Positions 11,016 through 22,600 of a stretch of 64,000 nt of DNA are shown in pieces. Under the pieces are notes generated by a model, which saw only the letters and a list, made by a program, of their open reading frames with translations, had not been told where the DNA came from and ran no database searches. The translations under genes and the position numbers were made by a program. Where the stretch lies: positions 496,001 through 560,000 of the forward strand of contig JAVHNS010000019.1 in assembly GCA_036872755.1 (NCBI GenBank), given 5' to 3'. Position 1 is the stretch's first letter. Each line of letters begins with the position of its first letter. This DNA comes from Orbilia blumenaviensis (taxonomy: Eukaryota > Ascomycota > Orbiliomycetes > Orbiliales > Orbiliaceae).

Positions 11016-13272
11016 GGTGGTGGTGGGGGGTATCAATTATGCTATGTGGATTGCGCTGCGTGTTGGTAGGGTGAAAATGCAACAGATTATGTCAGTAGGA
11101 TTTGATAAATTTTCCTTTTGAATAGATAAAAAATAAAAATAGATTAAATTGTCCTTGAAAGAAATAAAATTTGACTTGTACTCCTCTAGGGGGACAAGAA
11201 ATAAAAAAAAAGTCGTAATACTGACTCAATTCCACCATTCCTTTACGTCTTGTTGTTCTAGAACAGTAAAAGGTTTATGATATGTACACTTGTGACGTCA
11301 GGTTTTGGTAATTCTACTACGCAAGGGTTCAATGATCATAAAAAAAACGTTATGGACTAACGTTGCACTGCGCTAGGGCGCTAAATCGAGTCTAATTTTA
11401 AATAGACGAATGTTTTTTTTAGGTTAATGAAGGTATGTACACTACATGCAGGAACATGAGTTTTGCGGGAGGTATTCGCGCGGTAGCTGGACTTTAAGAA
11501 GGCAGGATGTTCATGCTATCTAATATATATCTTGTCTTTAACTCGTTTCGATTCAACTTTAACAGTGGGTACTCATATCTTACTTGGTTCTAACCTGAGC
11601 ATAAAATTTTAGAATTAAATTTATAAATTGCTTGTGGAAGCAGCGCTGCATGCTGGACCCGGTTCTAGATTTTGGAAGCTGTAAATTTGGCCATATTGGT
11701 ACCGCGGGTGGTACGCAATGTATGCTATAAACCGGCATAATAATGTATATCTACTTAGGCACTCACTTCTAGACCTGAAAATCAAGAATTCGAAGTTTTC
11801 TCTTGGAAGTTAACGTAATATATGGAGCCCAAGACAAGATGTTTCTCATTAGAATCTAAAAAAAAACAAAAAAAACCTATAAATATATTGATATTCCAGC
11901 CCGCCAAATGTGTGGTTTTTTTTTTTGTTGGGGGGATAAGATTAAAGTTCGTCTTGTACGCGTAAGTACAGCGACTTCAGGAACCCGCTTGATTGGAAAA
12001 AAGTGACCAGTTCGGTTTTCATGGATTGGTAGGATGTATATATGTATGTATACGTACATACACCAGCCTTGTCTTTCGTAAGGATTCCATGGCTTGGATC
12101 CATGGATTCTCCCAATTGAACTGCCTTTTTCCTTTTTTCCTTTTTTTGCTTTGATGTGGCGGGTTATGTTCAAATCAACTAGTTGCGTCGAATATTGACA
12201 TAATGGGGATGTGATGCATCGCTATCGCGGATGATATAATCACTGGGTATACCAACATTGTTTATACCTCTTAGGTAATTATAGAACGACCTAGGCCTGT
12301 AAATACAATTTATCGGACGTCGCCAGTTCGGAACCTTGCCCGCCAAGGATTCATGATTAAAAAAAAAAAAAAAAAAAAAGATTTGCCCACGCGACATCAA
12401 ATCGATAAACCCGATAACTCGGGGCAGGCTGGCTGGAGTTTCCTCGTTCGTCGATTGGTTAAAATTCCATATCGAAGTCTAGCCTATAAGGAGCCGGCAC
12501 ATGTAACTTCATATACATCGCAGGGTATAACCCCCAATCAAGTCAGGAAGAATTCTCCAAGTGATATCATAACGTTTCATTCAGTAAATTTCGCTCTTAC
12601 TGTACATGGACTATAAAAAACCACAGGACGAACATAAGAGAGAAATTGGAAAGAGGATAAAGCGGAGGATGAAGGGAAGAAGGGAGGAGGGAGAGGATGA
12701 GAGGAAAAATAAGGCGGGAGCATAAAGGAAAACCAGCCAGAGTTTCGGGAAATCTTTTTGCGCCTGTTTATGCATGCACCTTTGAAGAACCGGAAAAGAA
12801 AAAAAAAGAACAAAAAGCCTCGACGAAGAATAAAAGGGAAAGAGCAAAGGAACCGAGCGAATTCAAGGAAGAACATCCCTTCTACCGTGGCATATCACCT
12901 AGGTATTAAAAGGAGAATAGATATTGTTAACAACAGCAAAATGCCCCCACGGTTTACACGGAAGAAAGATGTTTACACAGAAGAGCGTTTTCGTCAAGGG
13001 CGGTCTATCATTTTTTCTCAGTCGCATCGTTCGCACGTATGAGGGCGTGTCATCGGTGAGTACATGATTGTGAGGAGGAGGAGGAGGAGGGGGGTGGGGA
13101 GGGGAGAGGAAGATATAGAGATAATATGGCCAGGATTCACTATTATCTACGATCACGAGGAAAAATATAAAGGTTGGTGTATGCGGATTTAGATGCGGCC
13201 AGTGATAGGGAGGACCATGTTCAGAAAATTTTGGGGTTTCGTCAATGGTGTAAGGGTTGGAGGACTGGGTAT
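11016..13272. other. Intergenic, AT-rich with homopolymer tracts
   Basis: About 2.3 kb without a supported gene. It contains an A19-20 run at about 12360-12379, several T runs, and purine-rich blocks (12640-12720 and 13070-13110, GGAGGAGGAGG-like). Open frames through the purine blocks are low-complexity (Lys/Arg/Glu or Phe/Ser on the opposite strand) and are not credible genes. Confidence 0.45.
12359..12379. repeat. Poly(A) tract
   Basis: Uninterrupted run of about 20 A. No retro-pseudogene body was recognised upstream. Confidence 0.9.
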
Positions 13273-14678
<1,406 letters not shown>

Positions 14679-16583
14679 TTTGGCGGTTGGACGATGTGAC
14701 TCTGGCTGGTTCTCGGGAACTTTAAGGTTGGTGGACTATCTGCGAGAGAAAGGGAGAAGGATCCGGAATCAGACTTTTTTTTCGACCGAACAAGAAGAGG
14801 AAGAGGAAGAGGAAGATTGGATTCAAGCCGCGTGACAGGTTTTCCAGAGAGTAGTATATATGTACCTCAGACAGCTCTAGGCCGAAAAGATGCTTAACAT
14901 GTGCAGATAGCTGTCGAGAGGACTGCCAAGGCTTCCGATGGAGACAAAGCTTAGCGCCAACAGGACGACAGCGGCTGGGAGTGGAGATCAGTCGGAGGAG
15001 GGAACCCTTGACGACGAAGGAGGACGGAAGGGAAGTCGTGATCGGGATGAAGGGTATAATGTGGCGGAGAGAAGACTCCTGCTCAACGGGTTTCTTGAGG
15101 AGTTGTTTCCCAAGTGATCGCGCGGGGTCGAGCGTTTATCGTCTGGTCAAATCCTGCTTGGCTTGGGGAGTTCTGGGAGTGACTCGCGGCTTCGTGAATG
15201 ACTAAGCTAGCGAAAGGACCACTCCTCGTACGGGTTCCGATGGGATGAAGTTCAGGGAGAGGAGAAAGAAGGAAGGGAGGTTTTGAAGAGCCTTTCCGTC
15301 GGTGTAGGGAAGCTAGGACAGTACAGCAGCTGGCCAATGAGTGGTGTCGTTTGGACGATAGGCGGGCTGCAAGGTGCTCGAGTTAGAACCAAAAGAATTT
15401 TGGCAGCCGGGAGACAGGACAGTGTCCGAACAGGCAGGCAACTGGTTCTAGATTGGGAACAGCTTTTGCTTACCTGACAAGCACAAGTATTGCTGTACTT
15501 GGCTAGCTAACTTGGGAGGGACAATATTATTATTATGTCCCTTTCCTTCTTTTTTCTTCCTTTCTCTCTCTCTCTCTCTCTCTCTTTGAAGTTTGACCGG
15601 GGCCGAGGCAGCCGATTCGTTCGGCAGGCAGGGTAGAGAGCAGAGTACTTGTGGCGATGCTGAGTATGAGTGTGTGTGTGTGTGCGTTTTTATTTTTTAA
15701 TTAACGCTTCCCGTGGTGTATGTAGTTGTATGAGTTGTAGTTGTTTGTGGGTTACATAACCATAGTTAGGCTGTGGTTTCCTAACCAGCAGAGAGTGTTC
15801 CTCTGTAGGTCTGCCTGCCGATTTCTTCGTACACAGCAGAGTGTCTACTAGATATCCCGTAGCTAGGTAGGTAGTTCACTCACTGTCTTGGGTAGTGACT
15901 ACTAGATGTTCACATATGAGCTACATGGGTAAGCTACACATAGCACGGCGGAATAGATAGCCAGGCAAATTGTCGCATCAGCTTGGCTGCCCTCTACGTG
16001 CGTGCGTGACGTATATGGAACTTTTCAATAGTAGCGTTAGTTCGATATTAAGGGTGTATGTTATTAATTCCTGATTGAAATAAGCTCAATCGATCTACTT
16101 TTCCGACACCGAATCCTTCTCCTACTACTTCTAACCTTTCTACAAACTCCCCATATGCATCGCTATCTTACCAGCTAGCCAACGGGCCGGGAAGGCAAGA
16201 TTTCGGGTTTACACCTACCAGTAAGTTCCCGGGCATTTGCTTATTCCCATGGGCTCTTATTCTCTTTGTACAACGCTACTAATATAATCCTTTGCTTGGT
16301 CCATCCCGATCAATGGAACGATGGATTAGAAACTAATAGATACTGACAAGTTGATACTACCCCAAGACCCTGAAATCTAAAAACAATGCAGTTGTCAAAC
16401 GAAATTTCGGACAGACTGCCGGGCAACATGCGTTAGCACCGCTGGTGCAAGGCTTCATATGATTGCTGTTTCAACAGACCTAGCTTCGAACTTATACGAC
16501 TGATATACTCATCCTATCTATACCTGTTGCTGGTCTGGTATATTCATGACTCTTTGAAACACAACAAAAAATGCGGCAATACC
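14679..16583. other. Intergenic: CK2 promoter and simple repeats
   Basis: Contains the promoter and leader of the CK2 alpha gene (T/C-rich when read on the minus strand) and simple repeats. Short open frames here have no recognisable domains. Confidence 0.45.
15563..15587. repeat. (CT)n microsatellite
   Basis: About eleven to twelve CT units, followed within 100 bp by a shorter (TG)n tract at about 15670-15684. Confidence 0.85.
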
Positions 16584-16671
16584 TGACGCTGTGGCTCGGT
16601 AGCAGAGCGTGTATAAAGAACTTTCGTTCCTTGAGTATACAAGGCCGTAAGTTCAATTCTGACCGGCGCAA
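16584..16671 (+). tRNA. Degenerate tRNA-like element (pseudo-tRNA or SINE head)
   Basis: About 88 nt fold as a tRNA cloverleaf on the plus strand. The acceptor arm pairs TG(A)CGCTG with CGGCGCA, with a bulged A at 16586. U8-G9 is followed by a D arm GCTC-GGTAGCA-GAGC. The anticodon stem is TGTAT/ATACA, the variable loop is 5 nt, and the T arm is GTAAG-TTCAATT-CTGAC with one A-G mismatch and a canonical TTCAANT loop (B-box-like). The anticodon loop is 22 nt, which could be 7 nt plus an intron, but no U33 is in place and no anticodon can be assigned. The minus strand here encodes a peptide (APVRIEL...RSATE) of the kind produced by reading antisense through tRNAs. A functional tRNA seems unlikely. 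Confidence 0.4.
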
Positions 16672-17390
16672 CTAGTATTGTCGTCGCGGCTCTTTGCTGT
16701 GGTGTTCCCCGGGTGTTTTTACGGGCGTCCTCAGGCGCAACTTCCAATAACTACCTAATTACCTAGTTAAATATGACAACCTGCTGGCTTTGGTTTGGCG
16801 ATTCCATAGTCCAGCCTCGCATGGGACTCTATTTCGATCAGCCTCTAAGGTCTTTCGGGGTAAGTCATCTATAAATGGCAAACACAAATAGACAAAATAC
16901 AGGAACTTTGAAAGAGGGACTATTGCTCCGGGGATATTTCCCACCATAAATAAAGTACTCGAGTATGTAACTAGCCGTGGGCTTAGTCTTGTAGTATACC
17001 GTAGTCTCGTAGTATACGACGCTTCGTTGGCAAGGTGAGTATACCGTGGGCTTGGGTTCAGGGAGATAATAGGTATTCAATATGTGTTGTGCGACTGCGC
17101 TCTCTACGTAATAAACCCGAGCTTGGTCTGACCTGATGCGATGTGATGTGATCAAACCGTCGACAAGATACCTATTTACCTACCTGACCCAGCTGTACCT
17201 GTTTCATGGCCCCGTGGCAGTCGGCCGTCCCCCGCAAACAAATCCAATAGCGATCAATAACGAATATGCTCCCAGGAATGCTAACGAAGTCACACGAGTC
17301 CGGATAACTATCACATTGTACTGACATCACTTCGTATCATCACCTTGAGCTCAAGACTTGTCTCCTCTCTTCTTCATTAACTTAAATACC
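16672..17390. other. Intergenic, promoter of fasciclin-domain gene
   Basis: No gene seen. Short GTAGTATAC-type direct repeats occur at 16990-17050. Confidence 0.4.
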
Positions 17391-18189
17391 ATGGGGTCTC
17401 GGTGCTGGTCCACCATCTCGACGTCTACCCTGCTTGCATTCGCATTCTTCATCGTCTCCTTCGCAGCTGCCATCCTCCCCGTCAATAATTTCGGCCCTTC
17501 CAGAAACCCTCAAGATCCGTTCATAGACATGGATAACTCCCAGAATAACCCGATGCAGAATACCGGCGGTCCAATAGTGTCGGACGCCCTTTCCGTCCAG
17601 AGGGATGTTTCGATATTCTCTGAAATGGTCCGTGGGCTCACAGACCATCAGGTTCTTGGCCGGCTTGAAGATAAAGGCCAAAACACTACAGTATTAGGTA
17701 CCTACTTACCTCACACTGACATGCTTTACGTTACACTTGCACTTCTACTTCCGACGTTATATACGTTACGCTTTAAACGTTTAAGCGGTCATAGTAACCC
17801 AGTAGTTCATAATGGCTGTACTAATTACATGGGATTTCTTTTCTATCTGATGCATATTAGCTCCCTTGAACTCTGCCATGCGATCTCTTCCAAGAAAACC
17901 GTGGGAAGACCCTGACCCGAGAAATAACGTCGAAGGTGCATTCCTCGGCCACGATGGCGAGAAGCGAGCTGCTGAGAACCTCGAGCGGTTTGTCAAGGCT
18001 CATATCGTCCCAGTATCTCCGTTTAAGGAAAACGAGAGAGTTCAGACCCTCGAAGGTGTCACTGTTTGGTGGACAACTGAGAACGGCATCACCAAGCTCT
18101 ATCCCGGCGGAATCCAGGTCAAAGAGGTCAAGAGTCCGGTTCCAAATGGTCAAATCTGGACCTTGGCTGGTGTGGTGCCATATGCTTGA
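17391..18189 (+). CDS. Secreted fasciclin (FAS1) domain protein
   Basis: Two exons, 17391-17697 and 17861-18189, spliced in phase 1 to give 211 residues. The start at 17391 (ACCATGG context) gives a clear signal peptide: a short basic/polar head, then LLAFAFFIVSFAAAI. An in-frame ATG at 17358 would only add 11 residues. The FAS1 fold is indicated by the junction TVLAPLNSAM (residues about 100-109), rebuilt exactly by the splice and matching the H1 motif of fasciclin domains. It is followed by RSLPRKPWED, a HIVP motif (VKAHIVPVSPF), and the C-terminal pattern VTVWW...V...NGQIWTLAGVV typical of FAS1 H2. It lacks a GPI-type hydrophobic tail, so it is probably soluble in the secretory/vacuolar lumen or extracellular. 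It resembles the short single-FAS1 proteins of filamentous fungi. Precise role unknown. Confidence 0.85.
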
Positions 18190-19601
18190 TGATTTTGGTC
18201 GGAAGGCTGGCTTTTTTCTTTCCAGAGAATTTCTATGGCTTGAATGTTAGTCGGAGCAGCAGCAAGGTCTCATACTTATTTCCAGACGGCTCTAGCAGAT
18301 TTATATTTTCCTCCTTTTTCTTCTTCTTCGTATGGATTTATGATATTTACTATGAAATAAGTGCCCTTCGGCAACTTTCCCAGAGATCTATTGATATATC
18401 TAGTCCAAATATTTTAAGAGATGATATAGTATCGATCAGAGGCCTCTCGATGCTTGAAATTATCGCTACATTGCATGCATCACTCTATTCATGTTAGTCT
18501 GGTATCTCAAACGGCAGACGCCATATTGATTATTTTTCATGTCTCATTCCTGCATGCATCCCGCTGGGATATAACTGAAGTTCTAAAATCATGTGCAGGA
18601 TGCCAAGCGAGCGGCCTCACTGCAAGTGGGCTGACTTCTCCTCACGATCCAGAGCATGCATGCAGCGGTACCCGGCATTGCCTCTCGTTCGCTGTGGCAT
18701 GGCATGGCAGCCTTTTCCATTTCAGCTCCCCCATTGCAAGTGTAATATGATGGATTCGATCTTGTTTGGCCCTTGCCCGCCTTCAATTCCACGGCTCTCT
18801 CCCTTTCCCCCTCTAAACGATATCGAGTCGGATGTTCGTATTTGATTCCTTTTATAATATGTTTTTGGCCGCTTTTTGAGTTGGAGAAAGATCAAAAGAG
18901 ACGGTCCCATTTTGGGGCGTTTTTTTCCTTTGGAGAGTCGCCCAAAACAGGCATAGAAATAATCTGCTGCTCGAGTTTTCCGAAAGCCCCAAGTCAAAAC
19001 TCCTTGCAACCTGGCTCATGCAACCCGGAATTGTCGGCCATGAGATAGAGTTATTCCTGTTAACTATAATGGACCTCGTCGACGAAACTGATTCAGTGGA
19101 GGAATTATCGTCATCGAATTATCATATCCTCTGGCTTTTACAATAACATTTTTTCTTTCTCTCTCGGTCTCCGTCTCATCGATTGTCTTTCCGTTTCCTT
19201 TCGAGTTTTTTTTGTTGCATTGGGTGGGACTAACAAGGGCAGAAAAACGAGGTCCTTTTTAGGTGGGTGGTCTCATCACCTCCTCCTCCAGCCGGCCAGC
19301 CAGCTGAGAGGGGAGAAGAGAATCGAATCTCCCCTCATCCCTCAGTTAGCACAGCAGAACAAATAAAAATAAAAATTCTATGCATACAATCGTTAGACTA
19401 TTGATGGATTCCTCTGAATAAAATACTAACACGACTTCATCCGTATCTTTATAGTCCATAGATAACTACTTATCTTTTCCTACATACCTGAGTTATTTCC
19501 ATCAACCAACGAATTTTAGAAAACCCAAAGAGAGAGAGAGAAAAACCACTTTTCGGGGCCCTCTGATCGCAGAGAAACCATATAATCCATAACAAACCAG
19601 G
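18190..19601. other. Intergenic: leader and promoter of the demethylase gene
   Basis: C/T-rich blocks at 19140-19210 and a purine tract (GAGAGAGAGAGA) just upstream of 19602 mark the likely promoter and leader. Short upstream ATGs occur (for example 19381 and 19404), which could act as uORFs if the transcript starts that far out. No other gene was recognised. Confidence 0.45.
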
Positions 19602-22600
19602 ATGGTACTAGAATGCAGGTCCATGGGGACCCGCAAGCCGTCCGGAAGCAGACTTTCTCATGGCTTTTTTACACCTGAAGAGAAACACTCAAAAACCGAT
19701 TACATCGGTGCCTTTGCCGATGGATTAATTGGAAGACGGGATCGTAGGGTCACCAAGGATGATATGTGTATAGACCTGAACCGTTCTCCTGCATTCACTG
19801 CCGCTAGAATGATTATCGAGGACGATATCGATGGATCCATCTGTAGCAGGAGTTCTTCGAGAACTGGGGATAGTGAGAGGACATCACATACCAGTTTCGA
19901 AGTACAGGACCACCTTCACGGCCAGCAGCAGCAGCAGCAGCGGAGGCAGCAGCAGCAGAACACAGGCGAGCCGTATTCACCAGCAATTGCCGTGCATTAT
20001 GGCAGTACCGGTCCGTATCCGACGCCACAGCCCGCATCGAAGCCGCAGACCCCCGTACAGAATCTCAAAATGCAACGTTTCTCGAGTCTGCCAGGTGTTG
20101 ATCTGTCGAATCTTCCTCCTACTCCGGATTCTTTACGGGGTACCCCGTTATCCGGGTTAGGGCTAGATGGGAACAGGAGGAGAAGGCAACCTTCGCCTGA
20201 GATTCCAAGTGCAGATGACCTTGGATTTGGGAAAGAAATTACCCCTACTAGAGAAGTGGAGGCCGATGAGGAGGTGGAGCAGCAGCAGCAGGAGGCTGAA
20301 TGGGAGGATATAGAAGAGGACGGTGATGAAGAGACTATCGAGGAGGATAACATAGTCTATGAATCAATGTCTGAAGTCTATGAGAGTGAAATAGAACAGA
20401 ATGGTCTCGTCTCTAGCGAGGAAGAGGATGAAGAGGAGGAGAAGGGAGAGGATCAGGCTGGCTATGCTTACGAGAATGAAGATTATGAAGATGATGGAGG
20501 GGGGGAAGAGGAGGAAGGGGGGACATTATTGCATTTTAGAAGAGCACTATCTCTTTCTGATGATATTGATACGGCTGATGATAATGAAGGCGAAGGTTTA
20601 GATGAAGAGGACGGCCCTTATACTCCAAAACTGCGTGCCAAACTCGAGGCCTCCCCTCAGCTATCTCCTGTCCTCGAAGCAGCAACGACTTTTCTACCCC
20701 CTCCTTCCATCACCACCTCTTCTCTTCCCATCACCATCACCACCTCTCCAGATTTACCCCTTCCATCTACAGAACCTATTCCTCTTGTCAATCGTACCTT
20801 CAAGTTGACTTCTCATACATTCTCACGTCCGATTTACTCATCTTCTGCTCCTCGACTTTCGTTGTCACGACCTTCTTCTTCTTCTCGTTTTTCTGCTTCT
20901 CTCGTGACCAGCCAACCACGAAGTTCTTCTGAAGGTCTGCCACCACCAGCTGCCCTCCCATCCGGTTTATCTACATCGGATCTCTCTCTGGACACTCTAG
21001 TCTCACCATCATCACAATCTCCTCCCCATCCTTCTGTTGTCCACCTTCTTTCAGATTTCATTGGGGTTCCACCTGCTTCACCTTCTCCATCTGTTCTCTC
21101 TGCCCATCATCCCGCGGATTCGACCAGCATCAATCCATCAGGTTTGTCTATTAATTATTCATCGAAGTCCTCGGTTGAACCCCTCTCTGGGCCCTCCAGC
21201 AGGTTTTCGTCAAGATCACCTTTGGATTCATCCTTGAGCCATTCCATCGACTCCTCACCTTCTCTCTCTCCTAGCAAGCCATTGGACACAATGACACCGT
21301 TCATCAGAACAGTCAAGGCGGACCAGGGTATCCTGCTGGAATCCAGCATAGAGAGACGCTACCCGAAGAAGCAGGTACCAGGGCGAGCTGGGAGTTGCAT
21401 CCCAGTGAACCCATCAGAGTTTCGCGAGTATGCCCAAGAGTGCATCTGGGCCGCAGATGCGGGCAGACTGAACCCCTGGAACCTCCATGAGGGAGAGTAC
21501 GGACTCCTTCGGGAGCATTTGAATCAGTTACATGTCACCACGTACCTGAACATTCGAAATGGAATTCTTCGGCTCTGGTTGAAGAATTCCAAGAAGCGGG
21601 TGACAAAGGAGCAGGCGATGGGGTGTTGCAAGGAGGAGAGGTACTTCGGGCTGGCCGAGGTTGCCTTGGGCTGGCTGACGAGAAGTGGTTATATTAACCA
21701 CGGGTGTCTTGAGATACCCACAAACTTGTCAGCCGGCCCAGGCACCCGGCGAAGAAAAATAATCGCTGTCATCGGGGCTGGGATTTCGGGGCTGGCAACG
21801 GCACGACAACTGGAGGCACTCCTGGCCTCGGCTGGTGAGCGTTCTGGTGGGCCCGGTGTTCCCGACGTTGTTGTCTTCGAAGGAAGACACCGTCTGGGTG
21901 GTCGAGTTTACTCGGCCATTTTAACACCGGGCCCCCATAGCCTCCCAGAAGGACTGGAGCCGGCCGTCGACATTGGTGGACAGATCGTGATGGGTTACGA
22001 TGCCCGGAACCCCCTTGCCGCTCTGATCGTAGATCAGTTGGGAATTCCTTTCCATACTATTGGAAAGGCGTTCCCGATCCACGATCACGACGGTAAGGTG
22101 ATCGGGGATGGGCGGGATACCCAGATCGAGCACGTCCACAACGATATCCTGAGGCGGATATCGAAATTTAGTTACAAAGAGCCGCCGCCGCAGACCGCCC
22201 ATGGTGATGTCAAGTACATCACCAAATGCAAAGACCCATGGGGCATAGGGGGACCGCCGCTTTCAGAAGCCCAAGGAGAGGGGCATGTGGCCCCGCCCGT
22301 TCCTCTCATGGAGAAGGAACGGGAGAAGAAGGAGATACGGGCCTTCCGAAAAACCCTCGAGGGGCACAACGTCAAGGTAGCAAAGGGCTACCATAGGGGG
22401 CAAGCTAGCCTCGGGAAGACCATGGAGGGGGTCTTCTCGGGCTATGCAAGCCTCCTGAAGACGGACGCCAGGGACCTCCGCCTCTTCAACTGGTTCCAAG
22501 CCAACCTGGAGTACGGGAACGCCGTCGAGGTGAACGGCTCCAGTTTGGAGCATTGGGACCAGGACGACGGGAACGAGCCGGCCGGAGCCCATACGATGAT

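Noticed and set aside
12577..13042. Several Lys/Arg-rich or Phe/Ser-rich frames on both strands
   Set aside because: They arise from purine-rich DNA and are low-complexity in every frame.
16544..16747. 67-codon minus frame (APVRIEL...RSATE)
   Set aside because: This is the typical product of translating antisense through a tRNA-like sequence, not a gene.
17358..17390. Upstream in-frame start of the fasciclin-domain gene
   Set aside because: It would add a short hydrophobic head before the signal peptide; the ATG at 17391 has a better context and gives a normal signal peptide.
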